Shown: positions 45,151 to 52,831 of the stretch, one piece after another | Layout: the number at the start of each line of letters is the position of its first letter | Numbering within the stretch: the stretch's first letter is position 1 | Assembly: GCA_002163975.1 (NCBI GenBank) | Contig: CP019636.1 | Location: 496,001 to 560,000, forward strand | From: Nostocales cyanobacterium HT-58-2 | GTDB taxonomy: Bacteria; Cyanobacteriota; Cyanobacteriia; Cyanobacteriales; Nostocaceae | Direction: 5' to 3' | Length of the DNA: 64,000 nt | Translations under genes and position numbers: made by a program | Notes under the pieces: model-generated | Seen by the model: the letters and a program-made list of their open reading frames with translations, nothing else | Told to the model about the DNA's origin: nothing | The model's database searches: none

Positions 45151-46726
45151 ATTTGGTTACGAATTCAGGAGTTACTAAAGCTTCTTGCTTTGGTTTTGCC
45201 CCAAAATGCTGAATGAGTAGTTCCTGCAAGACTGGCTGTAAGTCTTCGCAAGGTATGCCTTTGGTGACACAAGTTCCTAGTTGTGCCTCCTTGCCAACTT
45301 TACCGCCCATATAAATGTCAACCCCTTCTACGGGTTTACCATTTTTGCGAGCTTTGGTTCCCATTAAGCCGATGTCTGCGACTTGGGGTTGTCCACAAGA
45401 GTTAGGGCAACCTGTCCAGTGAATTCGTACAGGGCGAGTCAGTTCTAACTCTGCTTCCAACGCTTTGATGATTGCCAAAGCACGGTTTTTCGTTTCAATC
45501 AGGGCAAAATTGCAAAATTGTGCGCCTGTGCAAGAAACGAGCGATCGCGTCAATGGTGCAGGGTTAAGGGTCAATTTGTTAAGTGTAGGTTCTGTTAAAA
45601 AAGTTCCTAGCCGTGAATCGGCAATGTTGGGGATAATTATGTTCTGCTCAACCGTAAGCCTGATTTCGCCACTGCCATAAACTTCTGCCAGACGTGCGAT
45701 TTCAAACATATCCTCGGCACATAATCGACCGACAGGAATGTGTAACCCTGCGTAATTCAAGCCTGGTTGTTTTTGTTTGTATACCCCTATGTGATCCCGT
45801 TTTTCCCAGTTGATTTCATCTTCTGGCGCGGCGCTGATCAATGACTTACTAAACTGCTTTTCAACTTCTGCGCGGAACTTTTCCAAACCCCATTCATCAA
45901 TCAGCCACATCAGGCGTGATTTTTGCCGATTAGCCCGTGAGCCGCGATCGCGAAAAACTTCCAAAACAGATCGACACAAAGCGACGACATCCTCTGGAGG
46001 AACCCAAACATTCAGGGGAATAGCCGCTTCACAGCGTTTGGCAGAGAAAAAGCCACCAACAAGAACGTTAAAGCCGAATATTGGGTTCTCCACTTCCTTA
46101 AAGGCGGGAACGAAAGCTAAATCGTTAATTTCAGCGTGAACTGAATTATCCCGTCCGCCAGTAATCGCAATATTAAACTTCCGTGGGAGGTTGGTAAATT
46201 CAGGGTTACCTTCGCCATTGTTGGTGATCATGTCTTGAATTTGTTGCACCAACTCTCGCGTGTCAAATAACTCATCCGCATCTAACCCTGCCACTGGATC
46301 ACCTGTAATATTGCGGACGTTATCCATTCCTGACTGTACGCTGGTTAAACCAACTGCATGAAACTTCTGAAAGATTTCTGGTAAATCCTCAATCCGGATG
46401 CCGCGCAGTTGGATATTTTGTCTGGTAGTAATGTCAGCGCTGCCGTCATCACCGTAACGCTGCACGACTTCAGCTAGCACGCGCATTTGCTCGCTTGTGA
46501 GAATACCATTAGGCATCCGCAACCGCATCATAAATTTGCCTGGAGTGACTGGGCGAAAGAAGACACCCATCCACTTAAGCCGATGATCGCGGTCTGTTTC
46601 ATCCATAGCTTCCCAGCCAAGAGAAGCAAATTTCTCTATCTCTGCCTTAATGGCAAGACCATCTTTTTCTGCCTTGAATTTCTCAAACTTGTTTAAGCTG
46701 GCTGTGGTAGTTGCTGCGTCTGTCAT
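45149..46726 (-). CDS. nirA: Ferredoxin-nitrite reductase
   Basis: A 525-residue siroheme/4Fe-4S enzyme that reduces nitrite to ammonium with six electrons from ferredoxin. Cluster- and siroheme-binding cysteines are in SCTGAQFCNFALIETKNRA and HWTGCPNSCGQPQVADIGLM. Both ferredoxin-like half-domains are present (GKFMMRLRMPNGILTSEQMR; GLHIPVGRLCAEDMFEIARL). Also seen: TTRQNIQLRGI, DADELFDTRELVQQI, NLPRKFNIAITGGRDNSVHA. No C-terminal extra ferredoxin domain. First gene of the operon; an NtcA-type promoter lies about 210 bp upstream. Confidence 0.97.
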   Translation of the reverse strand: MTDAATTTASLNKFEKFKAEKDGLAIKAEIEKFASLGWEAMDETDRDHRLKWMGVFFRPVTPGKFMMRLRMPNGILTSEQMRVLAEVVQRYGDDGSADITTRQNIQLRGIRIEDLPEIFQKFHAVGLTSVQSGMDNVRNITGDPVAGLDADELFDTRELVQQIQDMITNNGEGNPEFTNLPRKFNIAITGGRDNSVHAEINDLAFVPAFKEVENPIFGFNVLVGGFFSAKRCEAAIPLNVWVPPEDVVALCRSVLEVFRDRGSRANRQKSRLMWLIDEWGLEKFRAEVEKQFSKSLISAAPEDEINWEKRDHIGVYKQKQPGLNYAGLHIPVGRLCAEDMFEIARLAEVYGSGEIRLTVEQNIIIPNIADSRLGTFLTEPTLNKLTLNPAPLTRSLVSCTGAQFCNFALIETKNRALAIIKALEAELELTRPVRIHWTGCPNSCGQPQVADIGLMGTKARKNGKPVEGVDIYMGGKVGKEAQLGTCVTKGIPCEDLQPVLQELLIQHFGAKPKQEALVTPEFVTK

Positions 46727-46936
46727 GAGCTAAACTTAATTGCAAATTGCTAGTTCCAGAAAACTTCTGGAGGTCGTTGCTCAACATCGGTGTTGTCACC
46801 TCATAAAATCCTACTTTTATAGGTTTATGAGGTTTATAGTAGAAAAAGGTGTATTTTTTGGTGTTTACATACTTGCTAGAAACAATTTGTTTCTACCCCA
46901 TTTAGATGCAGATTGTGTAATTGTTCCTTTCTCTTT

Positions 46937-46978
46937 ACCTTAAGGTGACAAAGCTATTCGATTCGTATATTTAGTTAC
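46937..46978 (-). promoter_or_regulatory. NtcA-activated promoter of the nirA operon
   Basis: The palindrome GTA-N8-TAC (GTATATTTAGTTAC on the plus strand) lies at 46965-46978. Reading toward nirA, exactly 22 bp follow before a -10 element TAAGGT (46942-46937) that fits TA-N3-T. This is the canonical class II NtcA promoter spacing. The predicted transcript start near 46930 leaves a leader of about 200 nt. Confidence 0.88.
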
Positions 46979-47155
46979 GAAATTTTATACAAATTGAAGA
47001 AAATGTATCATCTAGATGCATTTTTTGCATAAAATTAATCACACAAAGAACGCAAAAACCTCTATACTACTACGATTGCACTTCATTTCAACGAGAGGAA
47101 CATTTAAAGTGGCAAACTAAACTAAGGTTATATTTTCAACCTTCTTTTAGCAGCC

Positions 47156-47560
47156 ATGAATCGCCGCGATTTTATAAGTTTCGTTGGTTTAAGTTGGATA
47201 GCCAGTTCCTTACCTGTGTTGATTGCAGCCTGTTCTTCCCAAAAATCTGAGGATTGGCAAACACTAGGCACAACGGAAGATTTAGATAAAACTGGTAAGT
47301 GACTTGCTAAAAAATCACCCGTTGGTCCAGTGTTGGTGGTTGGTACATCTCAATCAAAGAATCTAGTTGCAGTGAACCCGACTTGTACTCATGCGGGTTG
47401 CACGGTGGAATGGAATGATAATGGAAAAAACTTTTCCTGTCCCTGTCATGGCTCTGAATTTGGAAATGATGGTAAGGTGCACAAAGGTCCGGCAACAACA
47501 CCGCTAGCAACTTACGCTGTCAAGATAGAGGAAAATTCGGTATTAGTCAGGAATAATTAA
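47156..47560 (+). pseudogene. Rieske 2Fe-2S lipoprotein gene interrupted by one in-frame TGA
   Basis: From ATG 47156 the plus strand reads MNRRDFISFVGLSWIASSLP, then VLIAAC (twin-arginine-like start and lipobox), SSQKSEDWQTLGTTEDLDKT and GK, then TGA at 47300-47302 (codon 49). The same frame resumes with LAKKSPVGPVLVVGTSQSKN and a complete Rieske cluster-binding pair, CTHAGC and CPCHGSEF, to a TAA at 47558-47560. No frameshift or other stop is present in the 135 codons. So this is a very recent nonsense mutation, a sequencing error or, less likely, readthrough. It lies divergent from nirA, between it and the NirB-like gene. An electron-transfer role in nitrite reduction is only a guess from position. 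Confidence 0.82.
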
Positions 47561-47627
47561 TCATTTATCCTGGAACATATAACAAAAAGGTAATAGAAAA
47601 CAAACCTAGCGGGGGATTTTGTCAATT

Positions 47628-48839
47628 GTGGATAACATCAACCAGCTTTTGGTACAGGCGCAAATAGCATACGATGAGTCTAACTGGTCATTGCTGATTC
47701 AATACTTACAACAGTTGACTCTGGCAAAAGATTTAGAACATTTAGAGATAGAGAAAAATCAAGAACATCTCCTAGAATTGGCACTTTGTGTTCTAGAAGC
47801 TGGGGATTTTCAACAACGCTGGGAAGTTGCTAAGGTACTCACGAGCTTAGGAAGTATCTCCATTCCTCCACTGATAAACATCTTGAAAGATGAAGACGCA
47901 GAGGAAGAGTTATGCGCTTATGCAGCACGTATTTTGGGAGATTTAAAAAACCCAAATGCTATCCCACCTTTAGTCGAATTACTAAACACTCATGAGAGTG
48001 ATGAACTCAAAGAGGTTGCAGCCACTGCCCTAGGGCAAATGGGTTCTGTTGCTATTGCCCCTCTGACGGAACTTTTGCTAAACGAAGAAACTCGGCTAGT
48101 GGCAACTCAAATGCTCTCCTATATCCGACATAAAGAAACCATCACACCGCTTTTGAGTGTGGTGCAAGATCCACAAGTTGCTGTACGTGCTGTGGCGCTT
48201 GAAGCACTCAGCAGCTTTCATGATCAGCGCATCCCACCTGTGCTTCTCCATGCTTTGAATGATGTTGCTCCCTCAGTGAGACGGGAAGCAGTCGTTGGTT
48301 TAGGTTTTCGCCCTGATTTACGCGAAACATTAGATTTGGTAGCGAAACTGCAACCGAGGCTTTATGACATTAACCTGGATGTGTGTTGCGCTGCGGCTGT
48401 TGCCCTTTCCAAGATGGGTTGTGATGCTGCAGCACAGCAATTGTTTCAGGTTCTGATGTCACCCAACACACCAATTCGGCTGCAACTGGAAGTTATCCGT
48501 GCTTTAAGTTGGGTGGAAACACAATCCGGCTTGGAGTTTCTACAACAAGCACTTTATCAACTGCAATCACCGTCTCTATGGCAGGAAATCGTTACTGTTT
48601 TGGGGCGAGTTAATGGTACGACGTTAACTGACAAAGCAGTAAAAATTTTGCTAGAAATGTTGCAACAGAACCATCCGGCAGTTGAAAATACCAGCCTCAA
48701 AAGTGCGATTGCCTTGTCTTTGGGGCAGTTAGGAAAAATGCAAGCAATGGATGTATTAACCCAGATGTTGGCAGATGAAGATGCTCAAGTGAGACTACAC
48801 GCCAGCGCTGCACTGAAGAAACTCGCGCCTGCAAGGTAA
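47628..48839 (+). CDS. nirB: HEAT-repeat protein, NirB-like by position
   Basis: About 403 residues of HEAT/PBS-lyase-type helical repeats: IPPLINILKDEDAEEELCAY, AARILGDLKNPNAIPPLVEL, ATALGQMGSVAIAPLTELLL, VRAVALEALSSFHDQRIPPV, VRREAVVGLGFRPDL and, at the end, VRLHASAALKKLAPAR. In Synechococcus and Anabaena nirB lies between nirA and ntcB and is needed for full nitrite reductase activity; the same position here suggests the assignment. The start is GTG 47628, 12 nt after GGGGGA; TTG 47619 is in frame but too close to it. Probably a protein-protein scaffold. Confidence 0.72.
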   Translation: MDNINQLLVQAQIAYDESNWSLLIQYLQQLTLAKDLEHLEIEKNQEHLLELALCVLEAGDFQQRWEVAKVLTSLGSISIPPLINILKDEDAEEELCAYAARILGDLKNPNAIPPLVELLNTHESDELKEVAATALGQMGSVAIAPLTELLLNEETRLVATQMLSYIRHKETITPLLSVVQDPQVAVRAVALEALSSFHDQRIPPVLLHALNDVAPSVRREAVVGLGFRPDLRETLDLVAKLQPRLYDINLDVCCAAAVALSKMGCDAAAQQLFQVLMSPNTPIRLQLEVIRALSWVETQSGLEFLQQALYQLQSPSLWQEIVTVLGRVNGTTLTDKAVKILLEMLQQNHPAVENTSLKSAIALSLGQLGKMQAMDVLTQMLADEDAQVRLHASAALKKLAPAR

Positions 48840-49104
48840 TGGGGAGTGAGGAAGTGGAGGAAAGATGTTAAGAGGAAGTTTCTCTTCTGCTCCTTACTTT
48901 CCCTACTTTTGCTTGTTCCCCTTATCTCTGTATCTTCATACTGAATAATTCCAGGAAAATGTTATATTTATCAAGTTTTCAGGTGAATTTCTACGTTTTT
49001 CAAGAACATTGATGCTTAATGCAAGCATATAGGGAGCAAAAATGAGTTAAAGAATTTATTTTTACACCTTGAGATGTAAAGAAAATTTCTCGAAAAAAGA
49101 AGCT
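48840..49104. other. Upstream region of ntcB
   Basis: No gene. AT-rich leader before the NtcA site, with a GA-rich low-complexity start (48840-48880). Confidence 0.4.
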
Positions 49105-49146
49105 GTAACAAACAGTACTAATTTACGCCTGAAAGTACGTTAACTT
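49105..49146 (+). promoter_or_regulatory. NtcA-activated promoter of ntcB
   Basis: GTAACAAACAGTAC (49105-49118) fits GTA-N8-TAC. Exactly 22 bp later a -10 element TAACTT (49141-49146) fits TA-N3-T, and the ntcB ATG is 36 bp further on. Same geometry as the nirA promoter, so ntcB should be induced when combined nitrogen is scarce. Confidence 0.87.
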
Positions 49147-49182
49147 AATGAAAACCAGAAGTGTAATTCAGGCTACATCAAC

Positions 49183-50133
49183 ATGCGGTTAGAGCAGTTG
49201 CAAGCCTTTCTAGCGATCACGGAAACAGGCAGCTTTCAGGGCGCAGCACGAAAATGTGGTGTGACCCAATCGACTATTAGTCGTCAAATCCAGGCGCTAG
49301 AAGAAGATTTGGGGTTAGAACTGTTTCATCGAACAAGTCAGGCAAAGTTGACACTGGCGGGTGAACGCTTACTCCCTCGGGCCCGGAAAATTTGCCAAGA
49401 GTGGCAGATTGCTACGCAGGAAATATCTGATTTACTGGCAGGAAAACAGCCAGAACTTTGTGTTGCAGCGATTCACTCACTGTGTGCTTATTACTTGCCA
49501 CCAGTTTTGCAAAAATTTTGTCATGATTATCCAGATGTACAATTACGGGTAACATCACTAGGTAGCGATCGCGCATTGAAAGTCCTCAAAGATGGACTAG
49601 TGGATTTAGCAATCGTGATGAATAACCGCTTCTTAACCTCTGGCAAAGAAATGGTAGTAGAAGTACTGTATGATGAACCCATAGAAGTTTTAGTCGCGAA
49701 CAATCACCCGCTAGCGCAATATGAACGCATTCCTTGGTCGGAGCTCATTCGTTACCCGCAAGTGGTGTTCAAGGATGGTTATGGGATGCAACGTTTGGTT
49801 CAAGATAGATTTGAGCGATTAGAAGCCACATTGCAAGCGGCTCTAGAAGTTAATACCCTAGATGCTTTCCGGGGAGTGGTACGCCAAGGAGAACTTATAG
49901 CTATGTTACCGCATTCGGCACTCGTCGAAGCACGTATTGACCCTAGCCTGGCAGTTCGTCCTTTAGCCTGCAATAATAATAGTTCTTTACCGGACAGTTC
50001 TAGTTTGACTCGACAGGTCGTCATGGTTACGACTCAAGACCGACTTCAGATTCCTCCTATTAAGCACTTTTGGCAGTTGGTTAGGGACAATGTCCCACCA
50101 CTATTAGACTCTCTGGCGCAGTCGGCTTGTTAG
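49183..50133 (+). CDS. ntcB: LysR-type activator of nitrate assimilation
   Basis: A 316-residue LysR regulator. Winged helix-turn-helix in the first 60 residues (LEQLQAFLAITETGSFQGAA, RKCGVTQSTISRQIQALEED, LGLELFHRTSQAKLTLAGE), then a periplasmic-binding-protein-like effector domain (about 90-300: LCVAAIHSLCAYYLPPVLQK, LVDLAIVMNN, IEVLVANNHPLAQYERIPWS). NtcB of Anabaena and Synechococcus activates the nirA operon in response to nitrite or nitrate. Identification rests on sequence style plus its place near nirA and beside cnaT, and on the NtcA promoter in front. The spacer to cnaT holds a hairpin of 7-bp repeats. Confidence 0.93.
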   Translation: MRLEQLQAFLAITETGSFQGAARKCGVTQSTISRQIQALEEDLGLELFHRTSQAKLTLAGERLLPRARKICQEWQIATQEISDLLAGKQPELCVAAIHSLCAYYLPPVLQKFCHDYPDVQLRVTSLGSDRALKVLKDGLVDLAIVMNNRFLTSGKEMVVEVLYDEPIEVLVANNHPLAQYERIPWSELIRYPQVVFKDGYGMQRLVQDRFERLEATLQAALEVNTLDAFRGVVRQGELIAMLPHSALVEARIDPSLAVRPLACNNNSSLPDSSSLTRQVVMVTTQDRLQIPPIKHFWQLVRDNVPPLLDSLAQSAC

Positions 50134-50142
50134 CAGTTATTA

Positions 50143-50174
50143 GTCATTTGTCATTTGCCCTGACAAATGACAAA
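50143..50174. repeat. STRR-derived hairpin between ntcB and cnaT
   Basis: Two GTCATTT units face GACAAAT/GACAAAC units in inverted orientation. TTTGTCATTTG (50147-50157) and CAAATGACAAA (50164-50174) form a perfect 11-bp stem with a 6-nt loop, ending about 8 bp before the cnaT ribosome-binding site. Confidence 0.75.
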
Positions 50175-50195
50175 CGACAAACGAAGGACAAAAAT

Positions 50196-51287
50196 ATGAG
50201 TAGAGTATTCAGGGATTTATTAAAAAAAGTCGGCAGTGGTGAACATACTGCAGAGAACTTAACTCGAACTGAAGCAGCCACAGCAACAAAGATGATGTTG
50301 CTAAAAGAAGCAACACCTGCACAAATTGGGGCATTTTTGATTGCTCATCGTATCAAACGTCCCACGGCAGATGAGTTAGCAGGGATGTTGGATGCTTACG
50401 ATGAACTAGGACCAAAATTGCAACCAATTGACGGCGAACGAACAGTGGTCGTTCTAGGCATACCTTATGATGGCAGAACTCGCACCGCACCCATTAGCCC
50501 TGTCACGGCTTTGCTTCTAGCAGCAAGTGGACAACCAGTGGTCATGCACGGTGGAGATTGTTTGCCCACAAAGTACGGAGTACCGTTGGTAGATATTTGG
50601 CAGGGGTTAGGAGTTGATTGGACTGGATTGTCTGTTGAGAAAACCCAGCAGGTATTTGAGAAAACAGGAATAGGTTTTGTTTATACTCCTGAGCATTTTC
50701 CTCTAACAAACAGTATTTGGGAGTACCGTGACCAGCTTGGCAAGCGTCCGCCCTTGGCAACCATGGAACTTATTTGGTGTCCTTATGCGGGAGATGCTCA
50801 TGTCGTGACTGGATTTGTTCATCCCCCAACGGAAACTTTGTTCCAAGCGACCCTGGGGTTACGAGGGGTGACACAGTTTACAACGGTGAAGGGATTAGAG
50901 GGGAGCTGTGATTTACCGCGCGATCGCACTGCTATCATTGGCTTGGCAACAACTTCAACACCCGATACCACAGGCATTGTACCAATAGAACGGTTGCTCT
51001 TAGCCCCTCGTGATTATGGTTTTACGACGAAGAATGTCCCACTCAATACTACTGGAGAATTGATTGCCGATATACAAGAGGTCTTGAAAGGCGAAGCCTC
51101 TGACTTGATGGAAACAGCCATGTGGAATGGAGGCTTTTATCTCTGGCGTTGTGGAATTTGTTCGGATATGCGCGAAGGTATAGTCAAGACTAAGGAATTG
51201 TTAACCAATGGTGCGGTAGCTAAAAAGCTGCAAGAAATTTCTCAGCTAGTCAATTCAGTTTCTAAAGCAGTGTTTCAACCTGTTTGA
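50196..51287 (+). CDS. cnaT: CnaT-type regulator, anthranilate phosphoribosyltransferase family
   Basis: A 363-residue protein of the glycosyltransferase family 3 / TrpD fold: N-terminal helical domain (LTRTEAATATKMMLLKEATP, GAFLIAHRIKRPTADELAGM) and a phosphoribosyltransferase core with VVMHGGDCLPTKYGVPLVDI and a tail GNG-like MWNGGFYLWRCGICSDMREG. The canonical TrpD glycine-rich GTGGD signature is not seen. In Anabaena, cnaT (all0601), next to ntcB, is needed for nir operon expression and is not an enzyme of tryptophan synthesis; the same neighbourhood here gives the name. ATG 50196 has GAAGGAC upstream; the longer frame runs into ntcB. Confidence 0.88.
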   Translation: MSRVFRDLLKKVGSGEHTAENLTRTEAATATKMMLLKEATPAQIGAFLIAHRIKRPTADELAGMLDAYDELGPKLQPIDGERTVVVLGIPYDGRTRTAPISPVTALLLAASGQPVVMHGGDCLPTKYGVPLVDIWQGLGVDWTGLSVEKTQQVFEKTGIGFVYTPEHFPLTNSIWEYRDQLGKRPPLATMELIWCPYAGDAHVVTGFVHPPTETLFQATLGLRGVTQFTTVKGLEGSCDLPRDRTAIIGLATTSTPDTTGIVPIERLLLAPRDYGFTTKNVPLNTTGELIADIQEVLKGEASDLMETAMWNGGFYLWRCGICSDMREGIVKTKELLTNGAVAKKLQEISQLVNSVSKAVFQPV

Positions 51288-51730
51288 CACTCCCGCTCGT
51301 TTTTCCTCACAGTCTGCGCATGATGACGGATATATTTTTCTGAGCCAAAAACATCCTGCTGACTTTCCACAAATCGTGCAGGCTTATTGCCTAAAACCGC
51401 TTCTCCTTGGTGGGTGTCATTTCATTGAGGAGAATTCAAACTTCAAAACTATAAACTCAAAAAACTATAAACTCAAAATTGATATCCTCATACTCCCTGT
51501 GGGGAAATTCCAAATTATTAATTCAAAATTATTTTTTCAATGCCTGAATTTTGACTTTTGAAATTAAACAAAGGGAGTGGAGGCTTACATTTTTTGTTTG
51601 CATTTTGAAGTACGGGCAGGTTTCTCAAACCGCCCTTACATTAAATTGTGAATGTTTGAGCAGCGAGGGTCAATATGACAGACCCTTAGAAGACATCAGA
51701 ACAAAACACATTTCAAGGAAGTTGTCCTAA
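51288..51730. other. Intergenic region with tandem 16-bp repeat, hairpin and 22-bp dispersed repeat (copy 2)
   Basis: No gene. AAAACTATAAACTCAA is exactly duplicated at 51445-51460 and 51461-51476. A hairpin GGGCAGGTTT-CTC-AAACCGCCC spans 51614-51635. Ten bases later begins the 22-bp sequence (51647-51668) identical to 25416-25437. Both copies lie 3' of a minus-strand gene (here rpsU, about 60 bp away). Confidence 0.6.
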
Positions 51731-51916
51731 TTAGCGAAAGTGTCTCTTACGCTGTTTTGCTCTAGCAACTGCTTTACGCTTTTGTTTTTGCAAAGGCGTT
51801 TCAAAGTGACTATGTTTCTTTAAATCTGGAAAGATCCCCGCCTTGGAAACTTGTCGCTTAAAACGACGTAAGGCTGACTCAATTCCTTCATTTTCGCCCA
51901 CAACGATTTGGGTCAT
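51731..51916 (-). CDS. rpsU: 30S ribosomal protein bS21
   Basis: A 61-residue highly basic protein: [40 protein letters not shown] and a Lys/Arg-rich tail [16 protein letters not shown]. Matches bS21, which sits near the 3' end of 16S rRNA and helps initiation. It follows the RNA-binding protein gene rbp on the same strand, an arrangement known from Anabaena (rbpA1-rpsU), but two terminator hairpins lie between them. Confidence 0.95.
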   Translation of the reverse strand: MTQIVVGENEGIESALRRFKRQVSKAGIFPDLKKHSHFETPLQKQKRKAVARAKQRKRHFR

Positions 51917-51981
51917 TCTCTCTCCTCTACTAAATTGACCTGATTAGTGCCTAGATATCAACAATATAGTAACTCGTGAGC

Positions 51982-52010
51982 AAAAAAGGGCTGACAAAGA
52001 GCCTGCCCTT
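51982..52010 (-). terminator. Second rho-independent terminator between rbp and rpsU
   Basis: On the minus strand AAGGGC (52010-52005) pairs with GCCCTT (51991-51986), followed by a T-run (51987-51982). It lies about 65 bp before the rpsU start. Confidence 0.7.
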
Positions 52011-52052
52011 CAGACCCAAGAGTTTAATTTTCAAGTTTGGGATCAAGCAATT

Positions 52053-52088
52053 GAAAAAGGAGCCTGACTTGGTATAGCCAGTCTCCTT
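52053..52088 (-). terminator. First rho-independent terminator after rbp
   Basis: On the minus strand GGAG-A-CTGGCT (52087-52077) pairs with AGTCAGGCTCC across a TATACC loop, followed by five T (52057-52053). It begins about 80 bp after the rbp stop and is the stronger of the two hairpins. Confidence 0.78.
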
Positions 52089-52169
52089 CTCCACGGATAA
52101 ATCAAGGGGCTAGTTCGATAACCCAAAAAACCTGGCTGCTTGTCAAATTGACATAACTCGTCTCGAAGC

Positions 52170-52478
52170 TTAGTAGCGGCGAGAGTATCCACCTCTGTTA
52201 TTATTTCCCCGTCTACCACCAGACGAACCACCTTCTGTTTTGGGCTTAGCTTTATTAACTTTAAGGTTACGACCCATCCATTCAGCGCCATCAAGAGCAT
52301 CAATTGCTGCAGCTTCTTCAGCCTCTGTTCCCATTTCTACAAAAGCAAAGCCTCTTTTTTGACCAGTTTCCCTGTCTATAGCTACTTGAACTCTCTTAAC
52401 AGTTCCATACTCTAAGAAGACCTCTTTAAGGTCTTCTTCTTCAACACTATAAGATAGATTGCCGACGAAAATTGACAT
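52170..52478 (-). CDS. rbp: RRM-type RNA-binding protein (Rbp family)
   Basis: A 102-residue protein. One RNA-recognition motif (about 1-80): RNP2 is IFVGNLSYS and RNP1 is RGFAFVEM, with TEAEEAAAIDALDGAEWMGR after it. The tail is glycine- and arginine-rich (GGSSGGRRGNNNRGGYSRRY), as in the cold-induced RbpA-type proteins of Anabaena. These bind RNA and are thought to act as chaperones or help mRNA localisation. A GGAGAG ribosome-binding site lies 5-7 nt before the ATG. Paired with rpsU downstream. Confidence 0.95.
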   Translation of the reverse strand: MSIFVGNLSYSVEEEDLKEVFLEYGTVKRVQVAIDRETGQKRGFAFVEMGTEAEEAAAIDALDGAEWMGRNLKVNKAKPKTEGGSSGGRRGNNNRGGYSRRY

Positions 52479-52831
52479 AGAAACTCTCCAGAATCTGGGG
52501 CTGTAGAGATTTAGATTCGGAGAGACGACTATAAATACTAGTCACACAGCCGAAAATAATTCTCACTTCTCTAAAGATAGCATAGAAAATTTGATTACAC
52601 TTGCAAAACTATGGTCAAATATAGTAACATTACCATAAACTCTGCACTATTACTAAAGAAAATTTTTAGCTTAAAATCTTATGGAATAGGAGCTTTAATA
52701 GCAGCTTTTTGCCACCAGTGAGAGATTTGATATGATAGACATAACGACTGGTGCTGTAGATGAAAAAGTACAGATCTAAGTGCAGATATATCTAATATTT
52801 AATTTATTACTTGTTTAAAGATAATTAACAA
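52479..52831. other. rbp leader and promoter region
   Basis: About 350 bp with no gene. On the minus strand TTGCAA and TATGCT, 16 bp apart, lie near 52610-52580 and could be -35/-10 elements, leaving a leader of roughly 100 nt. Long leaders on rbp genes take part in cold induction in Anabaena; whether this one does is inferred. Confidence 0.35.

Noticed and set aside
47300..47302. TGA in the Rieske gene as a selenocysteine codon
   Set aside because: No family precedent for Sec at this site and no SECIS-like hairpin seen just downstream; mutation or error is simpler.
52043..52303. Minus-strand 86-residue frame overlapping rbp
   Set aside because: Different frame from rbp and runs through both terminators; not gene-like.
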